Shown: positions 1-8,971 of the stretch, piece after piece
Position numbering within the stretch: the stretch's first letter is position 1
Layout of the letters: each line of letters begins with the position of its first letter
Source: Agrococcus jejuensis
GTDB lineage: Bacteria; Actinomycetota; Actinomycetes; Actinomycetales; Microbacteriaceae
Assembly (NCBI RefSeq): GCF_900099705.1
Contig: NZ_LT629695.1
Span: 2,976,001 to 3,040,000, forward strand
DNA length: 64,000 bases
Direction: 5' to 3'
Made by a program: the position numbers and the translations under genes
Notes under the pieces: model-generated
The model's database searches: none
Told to the model about the DNA's origin: nothing
What the model saw: only the letters and a program-made list of their open reading frames with translations

Positions 1-2
1 AG

Positions 3-170
3 ACGGCGATCGGCAGCGACTACGCGCAGTCGATCACCGCGGCGACCACGACGGTCGCGGGGCATCCGGCGCTGCAGCTCACGGTGCAGGCGCCCCTGCC
101 GGTGCTCGGGCTCATCGGCCCGACGACGTTGGAGGTGCAGGGCAGTGCCGCGCTCGAGACGCTGGACTGA
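3..170 (+). CDS. TadE-like pilus assembly protein, C-terminal part
   Basis: Only the last 55 codons are in the window; the start lies upstream. The visible part is a small beta-rich tail (LTVQAPLPVLGLIGPTTLEV, then QGSAALETLD) of the kind that follows the single N-terminal membrane helix in TadE-family pseudopilins of Tad/Flp pilus systems. The family call rests mainly on context: the next two genes are TadE-like and TadG-like and overlap in one operon. The next gene starts at 145, inside this one. Confidence 0.6.
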   Translation, partial: TAIGSDYAQSITAATTTVAGHPALQLTVQAPLPVLGLIGPTTLEVQGSAALETLD

Positions 171-594
171 GCTCGCCGCCGACGAGGGCTCGGTGTCGAT
201 CGAGTTCCTCACGGTCGGCATGCTGCTCACCATCCCGCTCGTCTACCTCGTGCTCGCGATGGCGCAGCTGCAGGCCGCGACGCTCGCGACCGAGGGGGCC
301 GCGCGCCAGGCGGCGCGCATGGTCGCGACGGCCGACTCGCACGGCGAGGGACTCGCCGCGGCGGATGCGGCGATCGCCGTCGCGCTCGCCGACCTCGGGC
401 TCGAGCCGACGGCGGTCGACGTCGCCTGCGGGCCGACGCCGTCCGACTGCACGACGCGCGGCGGCACGGTGCAGGTCGCCGTCGAGGTGACGGTCCCGCT
501 GCCGCTCGTGCCGCCGGTGCTCGACCTCGACGTGGGACTGTCGGTGCCGATCACGGCGCAGGCGGCGCAGCCCGTGTCGGAGCTGCGGCCGTGA
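145..594 (+). CDS. TadE-family pilus assembly protein
   Basis: A 149-residue protein with a short charged N-terminus, a class III-signal-like motif DEGSVSIEF (residues 13-21, with the Glu-Phe typical of prepilin-like TadE proteins) and one hydrophobic helix at about residues 21-45, followed by an alanine-rich helix and a beta-rich extracellular domain with two cysteines. TadE proteins are minor pseudopilins processed by a dedicated prepilin peptidase and act in Flp pilus assembly at the membrane. The GTG start at 145 has GGAGG at 131-135 (nine bases upstream). It overlaps the previous gene by 26 bases and shares a GTGA with the next. Confidence 0.8.
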   Translation: MPRSRRWTELAADEGSVSIEFLTVGMLLTIPLVYLVLAMAQLQAATLATEGAARQAARMVATADSHGEGLAAADAAIAVALADLGLEPTAVDVACGPTPSDCTTRGGTVQVAVEVTVPLPLVPPVLDLDVGLSVPITAQAAQPVSELRP

Positions 595-1055
595 GCGGGG
601 GATCGGTGCGCACCCGGATGCGCTCGCTCGCCCACGACGACGACGGGTCGACGCTGCTGCTCACGATCTTCTACGGCGCGCTCGCCCTGGCGCTCATCGT
701 CGTGGTCGTGGGTGCGACGGCCCTGCTCGTCGAGCGCCGTCGCCTGTTCACGCTCGCCGACGGCGCGGCGCTGCACGCGGCGGAGTCGTTCGCGCTGTCG
801 CAGATCGCGTTCGACGGCGAGCAGCCGTCGCCGCAGCTCGCCGACGACGCTGTCGAGGCCGCAGCGGCCGACTGGATCGCCGCATCCCCGACACCGCTCG
901 AGGGCGTGCAGCTCGTCGACGCGCAGTCGCTCGACGCGCAGACCGCCGAGGTCACGGTCGCGGCCGTGTGGCGCCCGCCGATCGTGTCGTTGCTGCTGCC
1001 CGAGGGCATCCCGCTCGACGTGACGGTGACGGCGCGGTCGGTGTTCGTCGATTGA
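591..1055 (+). CDS. TadE/TadG-like membrane protein of the Flp pilus operon
   Basis: A 154-residue protein with a DDDGST motif just before a single long N-terminal membrane helix (about residues 20-47, ending VERRR), then a helical and beta-rich exported domain without cysteines. This is the usual layout of the small TadG-related last gene of actinobacterial tad operons. The GTG start overlaps the stop of the preceding tadE-like gene in a GTGA, so the two are probably translationally coupled. No adhesin or von Willebrand domain is present, so it is a short TadG-like protein rather than a full TadG. Confidence 0.7.
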   Translation: MSGGSVRTRMRSLAHDDDGSTLLLTIFYGALALALIVVVVGATALLVERRRLFTLADGAALHAAESFALSQIAFDGEQPSPQLADDAVEAAAADWIAASPTPLEGVQLVDAQSLDAQTAEVTVAAVWRPPIVSLLLPEGIPLDVTVTARSVFVD

Positions 1056-1519
1056 CGTACTCGCCGGGGGCCGCGCTACTGCAGCGCGATGAACGACGTG
1101 CGTCTGGCGGCCGTGATGGCCAGCACGCGCTCCGGGCGGCGCGATGTAGGACGCCCACACATACCCGATCGACGCATACGCGGGCGTCGTCGTCCCACGG
1201 CCGTGCTGATCGACCACGATACGCCCGGGCGGCTAGACCAGGGCCCGTGAGCACCGTTGCCTCGGCGTAGAGGTTCGCCGAGGACGGCACCACCAACCAC
1301 CATTTGGTTCGAGGGCTACGACGATCGACTCTCGAACGAGGGCAATGAGCTCGAAGTGCGATTACCTTCCGGCAGACAAGACTTGAGGAACGGATGGACC
1401 ACATACAGCAGCCCGAGCGACGAAGGGGTAAGGCGACGCGCTCGCGCGGCGGCGGACACGCGGCGGCTCGTGCTGGACGTGCGTCTCGACGATGAGATCA
1501 CGTCGAAAACCCGGGCAGT
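1056..1519. other. Gene-free stretch after the tad operon
   Basis: No convincing gene is seen. Base composition falls towards the accessory genes that follow. Apart from the hairpin at 1260-1283 nothing stands out. Short open frames exist, but they lack a plausible start or G/C-ending codon bias. Confidence 0.5.
1260..1283. terminator. Perfect 8-bp hairpin, possible terminator
   Basis: CCTCGGCG and CGCCGAGG form an 8-bp stem around an 8-base loop. It lies about 200 bases after the tad operon and has no T-tract, so the call is weak. Confidence 0.3.
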
Positions 1520-2473
1520 TTACGGCAGCCGTGCTGCGCGCTCAATTGCATCCTTCACAGCACTCGCGTCTTGAGGGCCTTGCCACCGGACCGCGACAGC
1601 CGAATATTCAGCCGCTTCCGCCTCGGTTAGCGCTGGCTCAATCGGGGTGACCAGCACGTATCGTTCGTCAGTTTGGTTCCTTGCGCGTAGGCGCCGAAGC
1701 ACATCGAGGCTGACCTGGCGCAGTCGATTGGCATCTCGGACCATCTTGATTTCAATGACGACCCTTCGCTGCCCGACGTTCACCACGCCGTCCGCCTCTC
1801 TACCGTCGTAGAGCATGCCCGGCCACTCGAAAGAGAACGTCGGATCACGCCATGCCAGTGCCATGAGTGACTTCGCGAGCTCATTCTCGTAAACGACTCC
1901 CTCGGCGATCGATGAGGAAGCAGCGGTGTCACGACTCGTCGCGACATAGGAAGCGAGCGCGCGGACGGAAGAACCGGTCTTGCCTTCAGGGTCTGAGGCT
2001 GTCAGATCGATGGCTGGTGTGATGCTCTCACTCAGTGAGTCGATCACGCGTGCACATGCAGTGCGTTGGATTTCCGTCGTGGCTTCGTCCGCAAGTCGTT
2101 CGAGTGTCGCGATTGTCACGCTCGGAGGAAGCGGCTGGTCATGTCGGCTCGCCGGGAGTGCTCTGTCGGCCGCCCACTCGAACATCGACCACCACGAGTT
2201 GGCCTTCGCCGTTTCCTCCTGGTGAGTGAGCTGACCACGGGACACTGCCACTTGAGAACTGATTCCGCCGAACGCGATGGCCGCGGCGATGACCGCCGCG
2301 ACACCCGCAGCTCCAGGACTGCGGAGGAAGTCCCGCGACCACTGGCCAGCATTCTCAAGATTGGCCGATGCCAATGAGAGCGTCAGGAGCACGGTGACGA
2401 CGGCCACGAGCGCGCATACCGCAAGCATCCATCGGACCGGTACCGCACGTCGTCGAGGCATTGGCTCAGCCAT
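1520..2473 (-). CDS. Membrane-anchored PD-(D/E)XK nuclease-like protein
   Basis: A 317-residue protein with two N-terminal membrane helices (about residues 14-37 and 54-72), a helical middle, and a C-terminal domain carrying a restriction-endonuclease-fold signature. That signature is Asp228 in READG, then Glu241-Ile-Lys243 at the end of the strand RRVVIEIK, with Glu197 in YENELAKS as a possible helix-1 acid. D-x12-E-x-K on adjacent strands is the PD-(D/E)XK metal site. I recognise no named family. Codons are less G/C-biased than in flanking housekeeping genes, suggesting acquisition. It sits near a TIR-like gene on the same strand, so an anti-phage or DNA-quality role is possible but inferred. 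Confidence 0.65.
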   Translation of the reverse strand: MAEPMPRRRAVPVRWMLAVCALVAVVTVLLTLSLASANLENAGQWSRDFLRSPGAAGVAAVIAAAIAFGGISSQVAVSRGQLTHQEETAKANSWWSMFEWAADRALPASRHDQPLPPSVTIATLERLADEATTEIQRTACARVIDSLSESITPAIDLTASDPEGKTGSSVRALASYVATSRDTAASSSIAEGVVYENELAKSLMALAWRDPTFSFEWPGMLYDGREADGVVNVGQRRVVIEIKMVRDANRLRQVSLDVLRRLRARNQTDERYVLVTPIEPALTEAEAAEYSAVAVRWQGPQDASAVKDAIERAARLP

Positions 2474-3022
2474 TGAGCCACGCTAGCGCATGGCGAAGAG
2501 GGCAAGGCGGATGGCCGTCGCGTTCCTCACGCCGTGCTCCGATTCTGACGCGCTTGCTTGCGGAGAATTATGGTGCGACGCCCGGTGTAGTCTTTCTCGT
2601 CGCTGGCTGGCGATGCTGGACGCGCCTGAATAGCGCGGGCTCGGTGCCCGGTTCGCTACCGCAGTCGGATCAACGCGTGAGGCTGGCCGTGGTGATCGAC
2701 AAGACGCTCACACATCGATGGTCGACGCGCTGGCCGCAGTCGTCGACACTTGCACGACCGTGCTGAGCCCGCCGCTGGCGATGACCACCGATTCCGCGTC
2801 GAGCTTGGTAGCGGAAACGATGACCGACTACTCGCCGCCCATGAGATCGGCGCCGAGCGGGAACGGAGTGCCTGCCCAGCCTTCCTCGCCAGTGGCCGTG
2901 ATCGGGCGGACGTTGTCAGTCGCGTCGGGGCTTCGGCGGTCGGGTCTTGGGTTGGGGCCGACACGTCGGCGGTCGGCTGCGCTGTTCAGCCCGAGCACGG
3001 CGACGGCGCGTGTCGAGGCCTC
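2474..3022. other. Intergenic stretch without recognisable gene
   Basis: About 550 bases separate the two accessory genes. Open frames on both strands have poor codon bias and no similarity I can recognise. It may be decayed coding sequence. Confidence 0.4.
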
Positions 3023-3865
3023 CTAGAAAGGCGCGTCGTCTCGATTGAGGATCTCGGCAGTCATGAGTGTCTGATTTAGTTCGTCCGCGTCAGCCTCGGG
3101 GTCCAACTCGACCACTCGAGCAAGAACCTCGCGCGCCCAACGATCGAACTCAGTAGAAGTCGAATCCGTGATCACGCTCGACATATCAGCCGGGGAGAGG
3201 GCTCCACGACGAGCCGCCCGATCTGCAATGGTTCTCAGGGACCGGTTGTCCGCGCTGCGGGTGATGGAAGAGGCGGATGAAGGCCGCGAGGGGTTGCTCC
3301 GTGAAATGCTCCTGCGAACCTCGACCGCGAGGGCATCGATAGCTTCGATGACTCGGACGTTGCTCTCCGCGACCGGGTCAGTGCTCTCGGTGACTTGCGC
3401 AAACCTCGACGCAGACGTGAGCGGGTTCTCGACCTTCTCGGGCGAGGTAGTCGCGAAGTGAGCTGAGTCCTTCAATCGCTTCTGAGCGGCCTCAAGATCA
3501 TCAGGGTCCGCGAGGTTATACCTCACGATGCGCATATCCTTAACGTCGAACGCAGCTCGCTCACCATTCTTTTGAATGTGCACGGTTGGCTTGGCGTATC
3601 CGTGAGCGATGGCTAGTTCGTAGTAGACGTTCGGATTGAAACCGCTCAGATCGGCAACGACGAGATCAGCTTCCATGATCGAAGCAACAATGGTTGGGGT
3701 AATAGCTCCAGGGTTCGAATCGCCGTCGCTGCGGCGTACGTCGTACTCGCTCCCGATCGCCTTCCGAATCAAATGCTTGATGACCTTGTCGGCGTCCGAC
3801 CGTTGCTCGCTACCGTCTTCACCAATCGGCGAGATGACGAAACAGACGCGCTTCTCGTCAGCCAT
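3023..3865 (-). CDS. TIR-like / nucleoside deoxyribosyltransferase-like protein
   Basis: A 280-residue protein. Residues 6-15 (RVCFVISPIG) form the first strand of a Rossmann-like fold, and residues 66-93 hold the strand ADLVVADLSG, then NPNVYYELAIAHG with Glu83 where this superfamily has its catalytic glutamate. This pattern belongs to the TIR/nucleoside 2-deoxyribosyltransferase-like group, often a nucleotide-processing effector domain in bacterial conflict systems. The C-terminal 150 residues are helical, serine-rich and unassigned. The ATG at 3865 has GGAAGGA about ten bases upstream; a frame extension to 3934 lacks support. Codon use is atypical for the window. Confidence 0.65.
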   Translation of the reverse strand: MADEKRVCFVISPIGEDGSEQRSDADKVIKHLIRKAIGSEYDVRRSDGDSNPGAITPTIVASIMEADLVVADLSGFNPNVYYELAIAHGYAKPTVHIQKNGERAAFDVKDMRIVRYNLADPDDLEAAQKRLKDSAHFATTSPEKVENPLTSASRFAQVTESTDPVAESNVRVIEAIDALAVEVRRSISRSNPSRPSSASSITRSADNRSLRTIADRAARRGALSPADMSSVITDSTSTEFDRWAREVLARVVELDPEADADELNQTLMTAEILNRDDAPF

Positions 3866-3943
3866 GTCCCGTGGGTCCTTCCTCGCTGTTGTCGGCAGCC
3901 TACGGTTGGCATCGGCAGCACGGTCCTGCGACACGCTGTCTGC

Positions 3944-5167
3944 CTAGCCGCCCGGCTTGCCGCGCGGCAGCGTCTTCACGAGCACCACGACGCCGATCGC
4001 GCACGTCGCCACGAGGGCGAAGCCCGCCGTGACGATCGACGACGCCTGGATGAGCGCCGCGACCCCGAGCGGTGCGATCGCGCCGCCCGCGTTCGTCGTG
4101 AGCCTCCACGCACCGAGGAACGGCGCGGGATTCATGCGGTCGGCGAGGTCGGCGCCGAGCGTCATGAGGATGCCCGACGACATGCCGTTCGCGACCGCGA
4201 GCAGGCCCGCGCCCACGAGCAGGCCGACGAGCGCCGCCGTGCCGTCGTGCGTCGCCGCGAGCGTCGCGAATCCGGCGCCCATGAGGATGAGCGACGGCAC
4301 CACGGCCCACAGGCGGCCGAACCGATCCATCACGAGCCCCGACACGAAGAAGAGCAGGAAGTCGACGGCGCCCGCGATGCCCACGATGAGGCCGGTGGTC
4401 GCGGCGTCGACGCCGATCGACACGGCCCACAGCGGGATGATGACGTCGCGGCCCTTGCGCGCGAGCGCGAGCATCGCCGCACCGACGCCGACGGTGCCGA
4501 GCGTCTTCGCGTAGCGCCGCAGCGTGTCGCCGAGGCGCACGGTCTCGCGCTCGACGGTCTCGGCACCCTCGTGGCCCTTGCCGGACTCGAACGTCGACTG
4601 CGGGTCGGGCAGGAAGAAGAGCACGACGACCGCGGCGAGGCAGCCGCCCACGAAGAGCCAGATCGTGACCTGCACCGGCGCGCCGAGCGCGATGATGCCG
4701 GATGCGAGCAGCGGCCCGATGAACAGGCCGAGGCGGAAGGTGCCGCCGAGCGCCGACAGCGCCCGCGCGCGATAGCGGTACGGCACGTACGTCGTCATGA
4801 ACGCGTGCCGCGCGAGCGCGAAGATCGCCGTCGCGACGCCCGTGACGAGGATCGCGAGGCCCAGCATCCACGGCTCCGTCGCGAACCACGCCAGCGACAG
4901 CGCGAGGATCGTCGCGAGGCCCGCGTAGATCATCGTCGCCCGCTCGCCGAGGCGCCCGACGAGCATGCCGCCGGGCACGCTGCCCGCGAGCTCGCCGACC
5001 GTCATCATCGCCGCGACGAGGCCTGCGACCGCGAGGCTCGCGCCCAGGTCGCCCGCGATGACCGGGATGTACGGGATGATCGCGCCCTCGCCGATGGCGA
5101 AGAGGATCGTCGGCAGGTACGCCGCGACCGCGACCTTCTTGAAGGGGAACCGCTCCGCGTCGCTCAC
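3944..5167 (-). CDS. MFS transporter
   Basis: A 407-residue polytopic protein with about twelve hydrophobic helices and a long central loop near residues 190-220. The loop between helices 2 and 3 reads GGMLVGRLGERAT, a match to MFS motif A (G-x-L-x-x-R-x-G-x-R). It is therefore a major facilitator superfamily permease, probably a drug or metabolite exporter; the substrate cannot be read from sequence. The start gives MSDAERFPFKK before the first helix. A small membrane protein gene lies 52 bases upstream on the same strand and may be cotranscribed. Confidence 0.85.
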   Translation of the reverse strand: MSDAERFPFKKVAVAAYLPTILFAIGEGAIIPYIPVIAGDLGASLAVAGLVAAMMTVGELAGSVPGGMLVGRLGERATMIYAGLATILALSLAWFATEPWMLGLAILVTGVATAIFALARHAFMTTYVPYRYRARALSALGGTFRLGLFIGPLLASGIIALGAPVQVTIWLFVGGCLAAVVVLFFLPDPQSTFESGKGHEGAETVERETVRLGDTLRRYAKTLGTVGVGAAMLALARKGRDVIIPLWAVSIGVDAATTGLIVGIAGAVDFLLFFVSGLVMDRFGRLWAVVPSLILMGAGFATLAATHDGTAALVGLLVGAGLLAVANGMSSGILMTLGADLADRMNPAPFLGAWRLTTNAGGAIAPLGVAALIQASSIVTAGFALVATCAIGVVVLVKTLPRGKPGG

Positions 5168-5219
5168 GCGGCCGAGCCCTGCACGAGGGCGTGCGCGATC
5201 GACGCCGGCGCCACCCGGC

Positions 5220-5606
5220 TCAGCCGCCGACGGCGGGGGAGAGCAGCACCACGAGGCCCACGAGCGCCATGCCCGCGAGGTTCGAGCAGATGCCGATGCG
5301 GATGGAGTGCTTCTTCTGCGTGTACGCCTGGTCGACCGTGTACGCCATGACGGGGCAGCCCGCCCACATCAGCAGGCCGAGACCCGCGGTCGCGACGAGC
5401 GTGCCGATCCAGAACACCAGCTCGACGCCTCCCGACAGGTCGGCGGGTCGCCAGCCGGCCGCGACGAGCGGCCCGAGACCCAGCACCGGCGCGAGCATGC
5501 CCGCGGCCGTCCAGATCGTTCCCGTGCGCATGATGCGCTGCACCTCGACGGGCACGGAGTCGACGGTCGTGACCATCTGGCTCTGCTGCTCGACCTGATC
5601 GCCCAT
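5220..5606 (-). CDS. Small membrane protein of unknown function
   Basis: A 128-residue protein with three predicted membrane helices (about residues 30-52, 62-84 and 106-124) and a short polar loop with AYTQKKHS before the last helix. I do not recognise the family. Codon use is typical of the genome. It precedes the MFS gene on the same strand by 52 bases, so the two may form an operon. Confidence 0.65.
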   Translation of the reverse strand: MGDQVEQQSQMVTTVDSVPVEVQRIMRTGTIWTAAGMLAPVLGLGPLVAAGWRPADLSGGVELVFWIGTLVATAGLGLLMWAGCPVMAYTVDQAYTQKKHSIRIGICSNLAGMALVGLVVLLSPAVGG

Positions 5607-5696
5607 GGAGACTTCCCGTCAGAATCGGTAGAACTTGCAGTGACTGCACGATGCTACTCCTCCTCGACGGATGCTCATGACCGGTTCGCCGACAGC

Positions 5697-5723
5697 GAGC
5701 CGGGGTGATACGGCCCCGGGCTC
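5697..5723 (-). terminator. Terminator-like hairpin at the end of the mevalonate operon
   Basis: GAGCCGGGG and CCCCGGGCTC pair with one bulged G around a loop of about eight bases. The hairpin overlaps the mvaS stop codon and is followed by a gene-free 90 bases. No T-tract is present. Confidence 0.5.
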
Positions 5724-6858
5724 AGACCCGCTCGTAGCGGCGCGCGCCGCCCTCGACGCCGGCCATGCGGAACGGCCCCGTGGTGACGCGCGGCAGCGTG
5801 CGATCCTCGCTCGACGCCGAGTGCTCGGCGTGCAGCTGCTCGTACGTCGCGACGTCGAGCGGCACGCGGCCGTCGATCGCGCGGCGCACGCCCGCGTCGT
5901 GCACGCCCGCATCCGCGCGCACGACGCCCGTCATCCACTCGCCGACCGAGCCCGAGCCGTACGAGAACATGCCGACGCCGTCGCCCGAGCGGTCGCCCGA
6001 CTCGAGCAGGCCCGCGAGCGCGCCCGGCAGCGACGCCGAGTAGGCGTTGCCCAGCTGCGCGCCCACGTCGAGCGAGGCCTCGTCGAGCGCGCCGATCTCG
6101 CCGTCGACGAGCGAGGCGAGGCGCGCGTGCGCCTTGCGGGCCATCTTCGTGAACGGCTGGTGGTACAGCAGGTGCGCGACGTCGGCGAGCGAGCGCCCAC
6201 CGCGCGCGACGAGGTCGCGCCACGCGCCCTCGAGCGAGTCGAGGTACGCGGAGGTCGACAGGTGCCCGTCGACGAGCGCGGTCGTGCGGTCGTTCGGGCG
6301 CCAGAAGTCGTCGACGTCGAACGTGTGCAGGCCGCTGACGGCATCGAGCTCGACGAGGCGCGGGTTCGCCGACACGAGCATCGCGACGGCGCCGGCGCCC
6401 TGCGTCGGCTCGCCTGCGGATGCGAGGTCGTAGCGGGCGACGTCGGTCGCGATCACGAGCGCGAGGTCGTCGGGCCGCCGCGCCACCTGGTCGGCGGCCA
6501 GCTGCACGCCGGCGATGCCGCCGTAGCAGGCCTGCTTCAGCTCGACGACGCGCGTCGTCGAGGGCAGGTCGAGGAGGCGGTGCACGAACACGCCCGCCGC
6601 CTTCGACTGGTCGACGCCCGACTCCGTCGCCACGAGCACCGAGCGGATGCGGCTCGCGTCGACGCGCTCCACGATCGGCGCGGCGGCCGCAGCAGCCATC
6701 GTCACGATGTCCTCGTCGGGCGCGAGCACGCTCATCGCGAGCTGCCCGAGCCCGATCGACAGCTTCGCGGGCTCGATGCCGCGCGCCTCCGCCAGCAGCG
6801 ACATGTCGAGCACGTGGTGCCCCGTCGCGATCTGGATGTCGTCGATGCCGACGCTCAT
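5722..6858 (-). CDS. mvaS: Hydroxymethylglutaryl-CoA synthase
   Basis: A 378-residue enzyme that condenses acetyl-CoA with acetoacetyl-CoA to HMG-CoA, the first committed step of the mevalonate pathway. The catalytic triad known for the bacterial (Staphylococcus-type) enzyme is visible at the same numbers: Glu79 in VATES, Cys111 in LKQACYGG and His233 in LLYHQPF. The C-terminal glycine-rich FSYGSGS motif is present. The ATG at 6858 has GGAGG six bases upstream and overlaps the mvaA stop as ATGA. It is the last gene of the operon and ends in a hairpin. Confidence 0.97.
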   Translation of the reverse strand: MSVGIDDIQIATGHHVLDMSLLAEARGIEPAKLSIGLGQLAMSVLAPDEDIVTMAAAAAAPIVERVDASRIRSVLVATESGVDQSKAAGVFVHRLLDLPSTTRVVELKQACYGGIAGVQLAADQVARRPDDLALVIATDVARYDLASAGEPTQGAGAVAMLVSANPRLVELDAVSGLHTFDVDDFWRPNDRTTALVDGHLSTSAYLDSLEGAWRDLVARGGRSLADVAHLLYHQPFTKMARKAHARLASLVDGEIGALDEASLDVGAQLGNAYSASLPGALAGLLESGDRSGDGVGMFSYGSGSVGEWMTGVVRADAGVHDAGVRRAIDGRVPLDVATYEQLHAEHSASSEDRTLPRVTTGPFRMAGVEGGARRYERV

Positions 6859-7904
6859 GCGGTCCTCCGCTCTCCACGCTCCAGCACGCGATGCGTCGCC
6901 ATGAGCTCTCCCGGATTGGTCTGGGCTGCCAGCAGCGACAGCTCGCCGCACAGCACGGTCGCGCCGATGAGCGCGGCCAGTCGGCGCGCGTCGGCGCCCG
7001 GCTCGCCGCCCGAGCGGCAGCCGATGCGCTGCAGCGCATCCTCGACGACGGGCAGCCCGCCGCCCTTGCCGTTGCCGACGGTGCCGACGATGAGGTTCGG
7101 CATCGTGCACGAGAAGTACACGCCCGCCTCGCGCGCCTCGACGTAGGTGATGCCCTGCGAGCCCTCGACGATGTTCGCGGCGTCCTGGCCGGTCGCGAGG
7201 TAGAAGCCCAGCAGCATGTTCGCGTAGTGCGCGTTGGCCGAGCGCAGCGCGCCCGCGATCGTCGAGCCCACGAGGTTCTTGCCCGTGTTGAGCGCCTCGA
7301 GGCGCTCGGGCGTCGTGCGCAGGCCCGTCTCGACGAGGTCGCGGGGGATGAGGATGTCGGCGACGACCGAGCGGCCGCGGCCGAGGATGCCGTTGACGGC
7401 CGTGGCCTTCTTGTCGGAGCACCAGTTGCCCGAGATCGAGCCGTACTCGAGCTCGGGCGAGAACGCGAGGATCGCCTCGATGAGCGACTCGGCGGCCGCG
7501 GTCGCCATGTTGTGGCCCGAGGCGTCGCCGGTCGAGAACGCGAAGCGCACGAACAGCAGGCTGCCCACGACCTCGGTGTCGACGTCGATGAGCTTCGCGA
7601 ACCTGCTCTGCGCCTCCACGACCATCCGCAGGTCGTCGATGCGGTCCGTGATGGTGCGCGACGCGGCGACGGCGGTGGCGGCGTCGTCGGCGCGCAGCAG
7701 GATCGAGCGCGTCATGCGCTCGTCGACGACGGTCACCTGGATGCCGCCCTCGACCTGGCGCGAGATGCGCGCGCCGCGACCCACCGAGGGCCACAGTGGC
7801 GACTCGTACGTCGCGAGCGGCACGGTGACCTCGTCGGTCACGGCGTTGCCCGAGATGCGGATGGGCCCGACCCACGACGTGGGGATGGGCGTGAAGTCGG
7901 TCAT
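6855..7904 (-). CDS. mvaA: Hydroxymethylglutaryl-CoA reductase
   Basis: A 349-residue enzyme reducing HMG-CoA to mevalonate. It has TYESPLWPSVGRGA near the N-terminus (substrate-binding glutamate), STGDASGHNM in the nucleotide-binding small domain, SDKKATAVN with the catalytic lysine, GTVGNGKGGG, and a C-terminal MATHRV histidine after ELSLLAA. These features fit the NADPH-type class I-like bacterial enzyme also found in Streptomyces mevalonate clusters. It overlaps both neighbours by four bases (ATGA), consistent with coupled translation. Confidence 0.95.
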   Translation of the reverse strand: MTDFTPIPTSWVGPIRISGNAVTDEVTVPLATYESPLWPSVGRGARISRQVEGGIQVTVVDERMTRSILLRADDAATAVAASRTITDRIDDLRMVVEAQSRFAKLIDVDTEVVGSLLFVRFAFSTGDASGHNMATAAAESLIEAILAFSPELEYGSISGNWCSDKKATAVNGILGRGRSVVADILIPRDLVETGLRTTPERLEALNTGKNLVGSTIAGALRSANAHYANMLLGFYLATGQDAANIVEGSQGITYVEAREAGVYFSCTMPNLIVGTVGNGKGGGLPVVEDALQRIGCRSGGEPGADARRLAALIGATVLCGELSLLAAQTNPGELMATHRVLERGERRTA

Positions 7905-8971
7905 CGGAGCCTTCCGTCGACGGCGCGGCGGCGCGCCAGGGTCGTCACGTCGATGCCGCGCAGCTCGGCGAGCTCGCGCAGTCGGCCGCGCACGAGCACG
8001 TCGGCGTGCACGGCGTCGGCAGGGGATGCGGCGCCCACGAGCGCGAGGATCGCCCGCACGTGGTCGCGCCACAGGCGCATCTCGTCGACGAGCGCCTGCT
8101 CGCCGCCCTCGACCGCGACGGCGAGGAAGCGGCTCGCGACGCCCACGGCGCGGGCGCCGAGCGCGAGGGCGCGCACGACGTCGAGCGGATGCCGGATGCC
8201 GCCGGATGCGAGCAGCGGCAGCCCCGCATCCTGCGCGTCGAGCAGGCACGCGGGCGTCGAGAGGCCCCAGCCGCCGAGGTAGGCGAAGTCGCGGGCGGCG
8301 CGGCGGTCGTTCTCGACGCGCACGAAGTCGGTGCCGCCCGTGCCGCCCACGTCGGCGACGTCGACGCCGAGGTCGCGCAGGCGGGCGACGGTGCGTCCCG
8401 AGAGGCCGGCGCCGACCTCCTTCACGATCACCGGCACGTCGACGGCCTCGCAGATCGCGGCGATCGACGGCGCCCACGTGTCGAAGCGCGTCGAGCCCTC
8501 TGGCATCACGAGCTCCTGCGCGGCGTTCAGGTGCACCTGCAGCGCATCCGCGTCCAGCAGCGCGACCGCGCGACGTGCGTCGTCGGCCGAGCGGTCGGCG
8601 CCGACGTTGGCGAGCACGAACCCGTGCGGGTGCTCGTCGCGCAGCACGCGGAAGTACGGGGCGCGCGACGGGTCGTCGAGCGCGATCGACACCGAGCCGG
8701 AGGCGATGGGCAGGTCGGACTCGCGCGCCGCGATCGCGAGCGTGCGGTTGACGTCGCCCGTGTGCGCCGTGCCGCCGGTCATGCCGTTGACGTAGACGGG
8801 GGAGCGCCACGCCATGCCGGCGACGTCGATGTCGAGCGTCACCCGCGCGGGATCGATGCCGTCGAGCGCGTGGTGCACGAGCTCGACGTCGTCGAGATCG
8901 CTCGGCCTGCCGCGGCGGTCGCGCTCGTGCTCGAGCGCGATGCGCACGTGGTCGTCCTTGCGCTCAGCCAT
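7901..8971 (-). CDS. fni: Type 2 isopentenyl-diphosphate isomerase
   Basis: A 356-residue FMN enzyme interconverting IPP and DMAPP. The starting RKDDHVRIALEH segment, NGMTGG, ASGSVSIAL, the diagnostic QVHLNAAQELVMPEG and the phosphate-binding GGTGGTDF are all present and match the Idi-2/Fni family. It overlaps pmk upstream by eight bases and mvaA downstream by four. The presence of both mevalonate enzymes and a type 2 isomerase in one operon is the actinobacterial pattern. Confidence 0.95.
   Translation of the reverse strand: MAERKDDHVRIALEHERDRRGRPSDLDDVELVHHALDGIDPARVTLDIDVAGMAWRSPVYVNGMTGGTAHTGDVNRTLAIAARESDLPIASGSVSIALDDPSRAPYFRVLRDEHPHGFVLANVGADRSADDARRAVALLDADALQVHLNAAQELVMPEGSTRFDTWAPSIAAICEAVDVPVIVKEVGAGLSGRTVARLRDLGVDVADVGGTGGTDFVRVENDRRAARDFAYLGGWGLSTPACLLDAQDAGLPLLASGGIRHPLDVVRALALGARAVGVASRFLAVAVEGGEQALVDEMRLWRDHVRAILALVGAASPADAVHADVLVRGRLRELAELRGIDVTTLARRRAVDGRLR

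Noticed and set aside
1257-1574. 105-codon plus-strand frame after the tad operon
   Set aside because: Weak codon bias, no recognisable domain, and its end overlaps the nuclease-like gene.
3705-3730. GGTTCGAATC, which resembles a tRNA T-loop
   Set aside because: It lies inside the TIR-like gene and no acceptor stem or anticodon arm surrounds it.
3773-5350. Long open frame (over 500 codons) on the plus strand
   Set aside because: It is Arg/His/Asp-rich and opposite to the MFS gene. Such frames come from high G/C third positions on the other strand.
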